Assembly (NCBI RefSeq): GCF_018100805.1
Contig: NZ_JAGJEA010000008.1
Location: forward strand, 124,001 to 188,000
Direction: 5' to 3'
DNA length: 64,000 bases
Source of the DNA: Aquimarina sp. MMG016
Lineage (GTDB): Bacteria > Bacteroidota > Bacteroidia > Flavobacteriales > Flavobacteriaceae
Part shown: piece by piece, positions 45,612 through 53,077 of the stretch
Position numbering within the stretch: the first letter of the stretch is position 1
How the letters are laid out: each line of letters begins with the position of its first letter
Notes under the pieces: model-generated
What the model was told of the DNA's origin: nothing
The model's input: the letters and a program-made list of their open reading frames with translations, nothing else
Databases searched by the model: none
Made by a program: the position numbers and the translations under genes

Positions 45612-46777
45612 TTAAAAAACTTTTTATTTTCTCGTTCCATTCTTCTTAGCAAAGGACTACAACGATATCGATCTTCATGATATTCATTATATAATTTATC
45701 CAGTTTATTAACACACCAATCGATTCCTTTTTCATCTGCCCAAGCTAATAGTCCTTTTGGATAATTCACACCTTTGGTCATAGCATTATCTATGTCTTCA
45801 GCAGAGGCTATATTCCAAAATAAAGCATCTGCTGCTTCATTGATCAACATTACCAATACTCTATTAAAAATGTATTGGGAAAGTTCAGGATCTTTATCAG
45901 CGGATTCTCTATTAGATATAATTGAGCCATTATCATCATAATCATAATATCCTTTACCGGATTTTCTACCCAAATATCCAGCTTCGGATAATCTTTTTTG
46001 CGTAAATGCAGGTTTATAGCGTGGGTCATAATAAAATGCTTTGAAAACGGTTTCCGTAACCGTGTAATTCACATCATTACCTATAAAATCCATCAATTCA
46101 AAAGGTCCCATCCTAAAACCTCCTAGAGTTTTCAAACTCCAATCTATAGTAGCCACATCGGCAAGTCCTTCTTCATAAATACGCAGTGATTCTCCATAGA
46201 AAGGTCTTGCCACACGGTTGACTATAAAACCAGGAGTATCTTTGGCCAAGGCTACTACTTTCTTCCAGTCTTTGATGATCTCTACCACTTTATCAGTAAC
46301 TTCTTTTGATGTCTGGATAGCGGGAATTACTTCTACCAGCTTCATCAATGGAGCTGGGTTAAAGAAATGAATCCCAATACATCTTTCTGGGTTTTTCAAG
46401 GAAGAAGCAATCGACGCAATTGATAATGAAGATGTATTAGATGCAATGATAGCACCTTCTGAAACATAACTTTCTAATTCTGAAAACACCTTTTTCTTAA
46501 TATCAAGATTTTCAACAATAGCTTCAATAGTAAAATCAACATCTTTTAGATTTTTTATAGAATCTATATAAGAAATATTACCTTGAATTCGAGTTTTTTC
46601 GGCTTCATCAATTCTCCCTTTTTCGATTAATCGTGAAAGAATTTTATCTAAAGATTGTTTACTCCTATCTAAAGCTTCTTGCTTGGTATCAAAAACCTTG
46701 ACCGTATTACCTGCAGTTGCAGCAACCTGAGCAATACCACTTCCCATGGTTCCAGACCCTATGATTCCTATTATCAT
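45608..46777 (-). CDS. paaH: 3-hydroxyacyl-CoA dehydrogenase PaaH
   Basis: 389 residues. An N-terminal NAD-binding Rossmann domain (IIGIIGSGTMGSGIAQVA, 2-19) is followed by the dehydrogenase C-terminal domain with HFFNPAPLMKLVEVI (about 137-151), PGFIVNRVARPFY (about 181-193) and a duplicated C-terminal segment reaching RMEREN. It oxidises 3-hydroxyadipyl-CoA to 3-oxoadipyl-CoA with NAD+. At 389 residues it is shorter than the E. coli enzyme (about 475), which has a second complete C-terminal repeat; here that repeat is partial. It overlaps paaI. Confidence 0.9.
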   Translation of the reverse strand: MIIGIIGSGTMGSGIAQVAATAGNTVKVFDTKQEALDRSKQSLDKILSRLIEKGRIDEAEKTRIQGNISYIDSIKNLKDVDFTIEAIVENLDIKKKVFSELESYVSEGAIIASNTSSLSIASIASSLKNPERCIGIHFFNPAPLMKLVEVIPAIQTSKEVTDKVVEIIKDWKKVVALAKDTPGFIVNRVARPFYGESLRIYEEGLADVATIDWSLKTLGGFRMGPFELMDFIGNDVNYTVTETVFKAFYYDPRYKPAFTQKRLSEAGYLGRKSGKGYYDYDDNGSIISNRESADKDPELSQYIFNRVLVMLINEAADALFWNIASAEDIDNAMTKGVNYPKGLLAWADEKGIDWCVNKLDKLYNEYHEDRYRCSPLLRRMERENKKFFK

Positions 46778-46820
46778 ATTTTTGATTTAAGAATTACGAT
46801 TTACGAGTTTACTAATACTA

Positions 46821-47600
46821 TTATTTTCCTTTAAAAATGGGTTTTCTTTTTTCGATAAAAGATTGAACTCCTTCTGCATAATCTTCACTTTCTGCAGCTT
46901 CTATTTGCAAATCAGATTCTATTGCTAATTGTTCCTCAAGGTTATTGACCATAGACTGATTTAATAACCTTTTGGTTAAACCAAGAGCTTTTGTGGGCAT
47001 TTGAGCAACTTTTAGTGCTAACTTAGTTACTTCCTCTTCGAAAGTTGTAACCTCAACTACCCTATACACCATTCCTAACTGCTCGGCTTCTTTGGCAGAT
47101 ACTTTATCTCCTAGCATCATCAAAGCGGATGCTTTTTGAAAACCAATCAATCGAGGTAAAAAGAATGTTCCCGCACTATCCGGAATTAATCCAATCTTAC
47201 TAAATGCCTGAATAAAACTAGCCGCTTCTGAAGCTACTACGATATCACAAGCTAAAGCAATATTTGCTCCAGCACCAGCTGCTACACCATTAACCGCACC
47301 TATAATGGGCTTTTCGATATTTCTAATTCTTTGAACAATTGGGTTATAGTGTTCCTCTAATATTCTTCTAAAACCAGGATTCAATTCGGGAGAAGTCACC
47401 TCTTTAAGATCCTGACCTGCACAAAAGGCTTTACCATTTCCGGTAAGGACAATTGTTCTTACCTCATCATCAGTATTACAATCGTCTAATATCTTTTGTA
47501 ATAACAGAGCCATTTCTCTATTAAAACTATTAAAGCTTTCTGGTCGATTAAGTGTTATTCTTGCTATATTGTTTTCAATATGTAATTCTATTGAAGCCAT
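46821..47600 (-). CDS. paaG: Ring-1,2-epoxyphenylacetyl-CoA isomerase PaaG
   Basis: A 259-residue crotonase-fold enzyme. Segments are GKAFCAGQDLKEV (about 55-67), GAVNGVAAGAGANIALACDIV (about 99-119) and FSKIGLIPDSAGTFFLPRLIG (about 129-149). The Asp of LIPDS is the catalytic residue of PaaG, in place of the hydratase glutamate. It isomerises the ring epoxide to the seven-membered oxepin-CoA and later shifts a double bond. It lies two bases from the VOC gene and 43 from paaH. Confidence 0.9.
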   Translation of the reverse strand: MASIELHIENNIARITLNRPESFNSFNREMALLLQKILDDCNTDDEVRTIVLTGNGKAFCAGQDLKEVTSPELNPGFRRILEEHYNPIVQRIRNIEKPIIGAVNGVAAGAGANIALACDIVVASEAASFIQAFSKIGLIPDSAGTFFLPRLIGFQKASALMMLGDKVSAKEAEQLGMVYRVVEVTTFEEEVTKLALKVAQMPTKALGLTKRLLNQSMVNNLEEQLAIESDLQIEAAESEDYAEGVQSFIEKRKPIFKGK

Positions 47601-47602
47601 AT

Positions 47603-47968
47603 TTAGTTTTGTATTTTAAATTCAGGATTATATATAATTCCGATAATATTATTCCAAGGATCTTTTACAGAAGCTACCATAAGCTCTCCTCCAACATTTG
47701 TAGGCTTTTCGTGTTCGATAGCTCCCAATTCAATAAGTTTTTGAAATGTTTTATGAATATCATCTACACCCCAGTAGGAAAGTACACTATCTACTTTTTC
47801 TTTTATCGAACCTTCTTCCGGCAATAATCCAAGTTCATATCCTCCAATATTGAAGCCTACATAAAAGGATTCGTCAAAGTATTGTTTTGTCTCAAAAGCT
47901 TTTGCATACCATTCTTTAGCTTTATTGAGATCATTTACTTTGTATATCGTTGTTCTTAAACCAAGCAT
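47603..47968 (-). CDS. VOC (glyoxalase/bleomycin resistance-like) protein in the paa operon
   Basis: A 121-residue vicinal-oxygen-chelate protein with the beta-alpha-beta-beta-beta repeat: LRTTIYKVNDLNKAKEWYAKAF (3-24), FYVGFNIGGYELGL, VDDIHKTFQKLIELGA and VKDPWNNIIGIIYNPEF (about 101-117, which supplies the last Glu/Asn-type position). Metal ligands of glyoxalase I are not obvious, so it may bind rather than convert a ligand. It is placed tightly between paaG and paaD (gaps 2 and 4), so it must be co-expressed with the pathway; it is not a standard Paa protein. Confidence 0.82.
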   Translation of the reverse strand: MLGLRTTIYKVNDLNKAKEWYAKAFETKQYFDESFYVGFNIGGYELGLLPEEGSIKEKVDSVLSYWGVDDIHKTFQKLIELGAIEHEKPTNVGGELMVASVKDPWNNIIGIIYNPEFKIQN

Positions 47969-47972
47969 AGCA

Positions 47973-48476
47973 CTACTTTAAACATTTGAAATAATCAAAA
48001 GGTTCTAAACAGTCTTCACATTTAAACAAGGCTTTACAGGCCGTGGAGCCAAACTGACTTACCAATTTGGTATTGCTAGAACCACAATTAGTACATTTTA
48101 CAATACGTTTATTTCCTAGGAGTGCTTCTTTATCTGCGTCTTCTTCTAAAGGAGCTGCAATACCATAATCTTCGAGGGCTTTTCTGCCTTTTGGAGTGAT
48201 CCAATCGGTAGTCCAGGCTGGGGATAACACCAAAGACACTTCAGCTTTTATATTTGCATTATCAAAAGCTTTAATAATATCATCTCCTATGACATCCATC
48301 GCAGGACAACCGCTATATGTTGGGGTAATTTTGACTTGAGCAATATTATCTATCATCTCAGCAGAACGTACAACACCCATATCCATAATTGATAGTACTG
48401 GAATTTCAGGATCACTTACTTTCTCAAGGATCGAAATTAGTTTAGGGTCTATATGTTGCTCTAGTTCGATTGTCAT
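47973..48476 (-). CDS. paaD: Phenylacetyl-CoA epoxidase assembly subunit PaaD
   Basis: 167 residues. The first about 100 residues are a MIP18/DUF59 domain (ILEKVSDPEIPVLSIMDMG, GCPAMDVIG). The C-terminal part carries a zinc-ribbon-like cysteine set: CTNCGSSNTKLVSQFGSTAC to FKCEDC (about 131-158). PaaD is needed for epoxidase activity, probably in iron-cofactor maturation. It is 34 bases downstream of paaC. Confidence 0.9.
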   Translation of the reverse strand: MTIELEQHIDPKLISILEKVSDPEIPVLSIMDMGVVRSAEMIDNIAQVKITPTYSGCPAMDVIGDDIIKAFDNANIKAEVSLVLSPAWTTDWITPKGRKALEDYGIAAPLEEDADKEALLGNKRIVKCTNCGSSNTKLVSQFGSTACKALFKCEDCLEPFDYFKCLK

Positions 48477-48510
48477 AATGGAAATTGAGATTCCTGCCTA
48501 AGCAGAAATT

Positions 48511-49266
48511 TTACCACTTCATATTAGGGTATGTACGTTGCATATATTGCAAATCTGATAATAAATACCCCATATGTTCACTATGAATTCCTTGTTTACC
48601 TCCTTTTTGAAAGTATTTTGTTTCAGGAATTGTAAGTGTTGCTTCATCCAAAACTTCTTTAATTCTTTGATTATATTTTTCTTGTAGTGTTAATACGTTA
48701 ACACCAACTCCATTCTCTAAAGCAATTTTATCATCTTCTGTCATTAGGAATAATTCATTGGTAAACCTCCAAAGATCATCAAGAGCCTCCTGAACTTTTT
48801 TATGACTTTCTTGTGTTCCATCACCTAGCCTTTTGATCCAATCTGAAGAAAATCTTTGATGATAACTTACTTCTTTAATTCCCTTTTTGGCAATTGCTAC
48901 CAGGGTATCATCCTTACTATTTTGAAGTTCTTCTAACAATAATAAATGAAATGCATCAAACAAAAATTGTCTGGTAATTACATATCCAAAATGCCTATTC
49001 GGTTGTTCTACGAGTAATACATTTTTATATTGTCTCTCATTTCTTAAAAAAGCAATATCATCCTCTGTTTTTCCTTCTCCGGATAATTGAGCAGCATATT
49101 GATAATAACTTCTTGTTTGACCAAGAAGGTCTAAAGCTATGTTTGTACAGGCAATATCAGTTTCAAGATTTGGTCCATGACCACAGAGTTCAGACAAACG
49201 CTGACCTAAGATCAGAACATTATCTGCAATTCCGTATATATATTGTATTAAATTTTCGTTTTTCAT
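48511..49266 (-). CDS. paaC: Phenylacetyl-CoA epoxidase structural subunit PaaC
   Basis: A 251-residue ferritin-like helical protein: the structural, non-catalytic partner of PaaA. Family segments are YIYGIADNVLILGQRLSEL (9-27), IACTNIALDLLGQTRSYYQYA (39-59), YHQRFSSDWIKRLGDGT (about 135-151) and the C-terminal HSEHMGYLLSDLQYMQRTYP. The iron ligands of PaaA are not all conserved here, as expected. It sits between paaB and paaD. Confidence 0.92.
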   Translation of the reverse strand: MKNENLIQYIYGIADNVLILGQRLSELCGHGPNLETDIACTNIALDLLGQTRSYYQYAAQLSGEGKTEDDIAFLRNERQYKNVLLVEQPNRHFGYVITRQFLFDAFHLLLLEELQNSKDDTLVAIAKKGIKEVSYHQRFSSDWIKRLGDGTQESHKKVQEALDDLWRFTNELFLMTEDDKIALENGVGVNVLTLQEKYNQRIKEVLDEATLTIPETKYFQKGGKQGIHSEHMGYLLSDLQYMQRTYPNMKW

Positions 49267-49323
49267 ATCACTGTCTGCAAAGTGGATTTCTTATCTATTC
49301 AACTTAAAGTATGCTTTATAAGT

Positions 49324-49341
49324 TTCCCGCCTTCGCGGGAA
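49324..49341. repeat. Intergenic hairpin between paaB and paaC
   Basis: TTCCCGC-CTTC-GCGGGAA, a perfect seven-base stem with a tetraloop, followed by TTG. It belongs to the same style as the GGATTCC repeats. A weaker one (ATTCCTGC/GCAGAAAT, 48490-48508) lies between paaC and paaD. Confidence 0.55.
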
Positions 49342-49365
49342 TTGTAATTATTGCAAAAACAATAA

Positions 49366-49647
49366 TCACATATGTTTTACTTCGTCTGGTAAGGTATAGA
49401 ATGTAGGATGTCTATACACTTTATCCTGAGCAGGTTCAAACAATTCTCCGCTATTTTCAGGATTAGAGGCAGTAATATGTTTGGATTCTACAACCCAAAT
49501 ACTTACTCCTTCACTTCTTCTAGTATATACATCCCTCGCATTTTCTAATGCCATTTCTGCATCTGCAGCATGTAAACTTCCGAAGTGGCGATGTTCTAAA
49601 CCGTTTTTACTTCTTACAAATACTTCCCAAAGTGGCCAGTTTCTCAT
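49366..49647 (-). CDS. paaB: Phenylacetyl-CoA epoxidase subunit PaaB
   Basis: A 93-residue protein matching PaaB over its whole length (WPLWEVFVRSKNGLEHRHF, SLHAADAEMALENARDVYTR, WVVESKHITAS, YRHPTFYTLP). PaaB bridges PaaAC heterodimers in the epoxidase complex. It is 33 bases downstream of paaA. The 99-base gap to paaC contains a perfect GC-rich hairpin (TTCCCGC/GCGGGAA, 49324-49341). Confidence 0.93.
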   Translation of the reverse strand: MRNWPLWEVFVRSKNGLEHRHFGSLHAADAEMALENARDVYTRRSEGVSIWVVESKHITASNPENSGELFEPAQDKVYRHPTFYTLPDEVKHM

Positions 49648-49680
49648 AATTATGAATTTTAAATTCTGAATTCTGAATTA

Positions 49681-50637
49681 TTAAATTGCTTTTTTAAGCT
49701 TCTTACCTTCTTGTTTTTTTGCATATGCCATGGCAGCATCTCTTACCCATTCTCCTTCTTCCCAAGCATTTACTCTTGCAGACATGCGTTCTTTATTACA
49801 AGGACCATGGCCTTTAACCACTTGCCAGAATTCATCCCAATCTATTTCTCCAAAATCATAATGACCTGTTTCTTCATTCCACTTTAAATCTGGGTCTGGA
49901 ATGGTTAGACCTATTAAATCTGCTTGTGGAACTGTTTGATCTATAAATTGCTGACGTAGTTCGTCATTTGTTTTTCGTTTTAACTTCCACTTCATGGACT
50001 GAGCGGTATGCACCGATTCAGCATCGGTAGGTCCTAACATCATCAATGATGGCCACCACCAACGGTTTAATGCATCTTGAGCCATCTCTTTTTGCTCTGG
50101 AGTTCCTTTAGCCAAGGTCATTATAATCTCATATCCCTGACGCTGATGAAAACTTTCTTCTTTACACACACGAATCATTGCTCTTGCATAAGGACCATAC
50201 GAAGTATTACAAAGCGGCACTTGATTGATAATTGCAGCACCATCTACTAACCAACCGATGGCACCAATATCTGCCCAGGTAATTGTCGGATAGTTAAAAA
50301 TACTTGAATATTTTGCTTTACCGGTATGCAATTGATCATATAATTCATCTCTAGAAATCCCCAAAGTCTCACACGCACTATATAGATATAACCCGTGTCC
50401 TGCTTCATCCTGAACTTTTGCCAATAGAGCAACTTTCCTTCTTAGAGAAGGCGCTCTTGTGATCCAATTACCCTCTGGTAACATTCCCACAATTTCGGAA
50501 TGTGCATGTTGAGAAATCTGACGGATATGCGTTTTACGATATTTCTCCGGCATCCAATCCTTAGGTTCAATTTTTTCATCTCTGGCAATTCTTTGCTCAA
50601 AGATTTCTTCTAAATTCTTTATTTCTTTTTCACTCAT
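49681..50637 (-). CDS. paaA: Phenylacetyl-CoA epoxidase catalytic subunit PaaA
   Basis: 318 residues from the start at 50637 ([13 protein letters not shown]); a longer frame from 50688 crosses the intergenic repeat and is rejected. This diiron oxygenase adds one oxygen atom to the ring of phenylacetyl-CoA. Iron-ligand segments are visible: [10 protein letters not shown] (about 49-58), [13 protein letters not shown] (ExxH, about 75-87), and [12 protein letters not shown] (about 157-168). The [13 protein letters not shown] and [13 protein letters not shown] segments match the family. It is the first structural gene after paaE. Confidence 0.94.
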   Translation of the reverse strand: MSEKEIKNLEEIFEQRIARDEKIEPKDWMPEKYRKTHIRQISQHAHSEIVGMLPEGNWITRAPSLRRKVALLAKVQDEAGHGLYLYSACETLGISRDELYDQLHTGKAKYSSIFNYPTITWADIGAIGWLVDGAAIINQVPLCNTSYGPYARAMIRVCKEESFHQRQGYEIIMTLAKGTPEQKEMAQDALNRWWWPSLMMLGPTDAESVHTAQSMKWKLKRKTNDELRQQFIDQTVPQADLIGLTIPDPDLKWNEETGHYDFGEIDWDEFWQVVKGHGPCNKERMSARVNAWEEGEWVRDAAMAYAKKQEGKKLKKAI

Positions 50638-50661
50638 AACAATTACATTTATTATGGTTTT

Positions 50662-50690
50662 GGATTCCAGCCTATGCTGGAATGACAAAA
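50662..50690. repeat. Intergenic inverted repeat (GGATTCCAGC type)
   Basis: GGATTCCAGC-CTAT-GCTGGAATGAC between paaE and paaA, a perfect ten-base stem with a tetraloop. Confidence 0.7.
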
Positions 50691-50694
50691 AATT

Positions 50695-51768
50695 TTATAC
50701 ATCAAAATCTACTACTACTTTTTCTGTAGTTGGAACTGCCTGACAGGATAAAACAAATCCTTTAGCAACTTCATCATCTTCTAGTGCGTAGTTTATTTTC
50801 ATCTCTACTGCACCTTCAACAACTTTGCACTTACAGGTACTGCACACACCGCCTTTACAAGCAAATGGTAAATCAGCTCCTGCACCTAATGCTCCGTCTA
50901 AAATATTATCGTAGTCATCGTCCATAGCAAAATGGAATTCTTTTCCACCATCGATAATTGTGACTTCTGTTCCTTCGAATTTATGTTCTACAGCTTCAGC
51001 AGCTCTCTTTTTATCTTCTTCGGTAGCTCCAGAAAAGAAAAGTTCATAATGAATCTTATCTTTAGATAACCCCGCATTCACTAATTCATCTCTGATTAAA
51101 AAAATCATTTCTTCAGGACCACAAACAAAACACTCATCCACATTAGAAATATCGATAATTTTATTAGCCAATTCTTGAATCTTTTCGGCTGTAAATCTTC
51201 CATTAAGCAATGGAATATCACGTTGTTCTTTGGTTAAAAAATAAAATATTTCTAACCTCCCAAAGTATTTATTTCTAAGTGCTTCAATCTCTTCTTTAAA
51301 GATAATGGATTTAGCGTTTCGATTCAAGTAAAAGAGTTTGAAAGTACTTTGTGGCTCAAGTGCCAAATGGGTCTTTATAATTGAAAGAATGGGAGTAATA
51401 CCACTACCAGCGGCAAAAACAATATAGTTTTTAGGTTTTGATGGGTCTACTTCCACAAAAAAGTTCCCTACCGGAGCCATCACTTCTAGCTGATCTCCAA
51501 CTTTTAAGTCATTATTAGCAAAATTTGAAAACAAGCCTCCATTAATTCTTTTTACAGCTACTTGCCATTTATTTTCAATAGGACTTGAGCATAAAGAATA
51601 AGAACGTCTGACATCTTCTCCATTAATTAATGCTTTGATAGTAAGGTGCTGTCCCTGCTTATACTGAAAACGATCCCATAATTCATTGGGAATATCAAAC
51701 GTTATTGAAGTGCAATCCTTAGTTTCTTTTTTTATATCAGAAACTTGCATGGGATAAAAATCAGTCAT
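50695..51768 (-). CDS. paaE: Phenylacetyl-CoA epoxidase reductase PaaE
   Basis: 357 residues from the start at 51768 (MTDFYPMQVSDIKKE); a longer frame begins inside the promoter and operator and is rejected. The N-terminal FAD/NADPH reductase part has RRSYSLCSS (about 51-59 of this start) and FAAGSGITPILSIIKTH (about 115-131). The C-terminal 2Fe-2S ferredoxin domain has FACKGGVCSTCKCKV (CxxxxCxxC) and FVLSCQAVP as fourth ligand. It passes electrons from NADPH to PaaA. It is first in the operon, directly after its regulator. Confidence 0.93.
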   Translation of the reverse strand: MTDFYPMQVSDIKKETKDCTSITFDIPNELWDRFQYKQGQHLTIKALINGEDVRRSYSLCSSPIENKWQVAVKRINGGLFSNFANNDLKVGDQLEVMAPVGNFFVEVDPSKPKNYIVFAAGSGITPILSIIKTHLALEPQSTFKLFYLNRNAKSIIFKEEIEALRNKYFGRLEIFYFLTKEQRDIPLLNGRFTAEKIQELANKIIDISNVDECFVCGPEEMIFLIRDELVNAGLSKDKIHYELFFSGATEEDKKRAAEAVEHKFEGTEVTIIDGGKEFHFAMDDDYDNILDGALGAGADLPFACKGGVCSTCKCKVVEGAVEMKINYALEDDEVAKGFVLSCQAVPTTEKVVVDFDV

Positions 51769-51781
51769 AATTAATTGGGTA

Positions 51782-51824
51782 ACTATATCGTTATAGTAAA
51801 ACAAAACTAACGATTGTTAGTTTT
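51782..51824. promoter_or_regulatory. Operator palindromes for the paa TetR regulator
   Basis: The main site has perfect nine-base arms AAAACTAAC and GTTAGTTTT around GATT (51803-51824), covering the -7 box of the paaE promoter. A second palindrome, ACTATA-TCGT-TATAGT (51782-51797), lies at the expected transcription start. Repressor bound to either would block polymerase. The AACTAA/TTAGTT arms recur at 39759. Confidence 0.65.
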
Positions 51825-51833
51825 ATACACAAA
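51802..51833 (-). promoter_or_regulatory. paa operon promoter
   Basis: On the minus strand TTTG (51830-51833) -N20- TAGTTTTG (51802-51809) fits the Bacteroidota sigma-A consensus. It is about 34 bases upstream of the paaE start, and its -7 box is inside the palindromic operator. Confidence 0.7.
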
Positions 51834-51870
51834 TAATTATTTGTTAATTATTAAAAGTGAAAAAACCAGG

Positions 51871-52440
51871 TCAAGCCACACCTTTAAGTAATACCGATAT
51901 CATATCGCGTTTTAGAATATTGGCTTCTATATTATTTTGTTTTGGATACCATAAATAAAGTGTTCTCAGTGTAGAAAGTGTAGAAAAAACCATAATCTCT
52001 ATATTAAAGGACTTTATCTCTCCTTTATCAACACCTTTTTTGACAATTTTTCTAAAATTCTCCTCATACTCTTGACGCATTTTTTCGAAATAGATCAAAT
52101 TATCCTCCTCTAAATGCATCCAATCATTATTTAATGAAGCCAACCCATCAGCATTTCGTAAAGTGACATCTATATGTAGCGCAATAATATTTTCGAGTTT
52201 TTGAATCGTACTTATATCTGAAGCTACAATTTGATTCATCCCATTCGTAAATTCTTCAGCAAGCTCAATGATAATAGTAGAAAGAATCTCCTGCTTTGAC
52301 TGAATATGGTTATACAAACTTGCCGCTTTGATCCCCATTGCTTTCGCTAAATCCCTCATAGTTACCGCACTATAACCTTTTTCCTTAAAAAGAATTGATG
52401 CAGCGTTTATAATTTCTTGCTTCCTACTCTCGGGTTTCAT
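51871..52440 (-). CDS. TetR/AcrR family regulator of the paa cluster
   Basis: A 189-residue TetR protein. The DNA-binding helix-turn-helix is GYSAVTMRDLAKAMGIKAAS followed by LYNHIQSKQEIL (about 22-53). The C-terminal part is helical, as in ligand-binding TetR domains, and would be expected to bind phenylacetyl-CoA or an aromatic CoA thioester by analogy with PaaR of other bacteria; the analogy is inference. It is immediately upstream of paaE on the same strand, and operator palindromes lie in the gap. A spaced pair TTAGTC (52483-52488) / GACTAA (52505-52510) upstream of its own start may allow autoregulation. Confidence 0.88.
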   Translation of the reverse strand: MKPESRKQEIINAASILFKEKGYSAVTMRDLAKAMGIKAASLYNHIQSKQEILSTIIIELAEEFTNGMNQIVASDISTIQKLENIIALHIDVTLRNADGLASLNNDWMHLEEDNLIYFEKMRQEYEENFRKIVKKGVDKGEIKSFNIEIMVFSTLSTLRTLYLWYPKQNNIEANILKRDMISVLLKGVA

Positions 52441-52517
52441 GGATTGATTTAATTATATTACAAAAAAGATTTTGCCTTAGATTTAGTCCAAATCAAAGAT
52501 TAACGACTAAAATATAA

Positions 52518-52525
52518 TAAATTTG
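52518..52525 (+). promoter_or_regulatory. -7 box for the META lipoprotein gene
   Basis: TAAATTTG matches TAnnTTTG and is 57 bases upstream of the start. A clear -33 TTG on this strand is missing. Confidence 0.35.
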
Positions 52526-52581
52526 CTGCATACGAAATTAACAGAGCATCTTTTGAAATTTCACCTAAAACCTATCACACT

Positions 52582-53010
52582 ATGAAATACAGCTTTTCAA
52601 TTACATTTTTAGCTTTACTTTTATTGATCAATTGTAATAGCACAAGTAGTGCAAAACAAGATAAAACTCTAACTCCTAATCAATCTGAGCCTGATGGAAC
52701 TTACCTGGTAACTAAATTATATGGAGAAGATGTTTCTGAACATAAACTTACTATCGTATTTGACTCAGAAAAAAAGACTATCTCAGGATTTTCGGGTTGC
52801 AACACATATTCTTGCGGCTACACAATAGAAAAAGAAAATATCTCATTTGGGCTTCCTATGTATTCGAAAATGTATTGTGCCAAAACTGATCAGTTAGAAA
52901 AAGATTTTTTCAAAGCTTTATCCGAAACACAACTTAAAAACACGAATAAGAGTCTTTTAAAACTATCTAACAATACAACCGAAGCTATTGTTGCCAAGAA
53001 AGAGCAATAA
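52582..53010 (+). CDS. META domain lipoprotein
   Basis: A 142-residue lipoprotein (signal ending LLLINCNST, Cys19) with one META domain: GTYLVTKLYGEDV (about 38-50), LTIVFDSEKKTISGFSGCN (about 55-73), then YCAKTDQLEKDFFKALSE (about 100-117). The two inner cysteines of GCNTYSCGY are characteristic. META/HslJ proteins are linked to heat and drug stress in the envelope, without a known chemical activity. It is divergent from the TetR gene. Confidence 0.85.
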   Translation: MKYSFSITFLALLLLINCNSTSSAKQDKTLTPNQSEPDGTYLVTKLYGEDVSEHKLTIVFDSEKKTISGFSGCNTYSCGYTIEKENISFGLPMYSKMYCAKTDQLEKDFFKALSETQLKNTNKSLLKLSNNTTEAIVAKKEQ

Positions 53011-53077
53011 CTTTTAACTAAAAAAAATGAAACCATAAATTTCATTTTTTTTTAGCTAGTCATAAATTTAGAATATA

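Noticed and set aside
46821-47600. Assigning this crotonase as PaaF rather than PaaG
   Set aside because: The LIPDSAGT segment with a catalytic Asp is the PaaG pattern; the other crotonase gene at 40556 lacks it.
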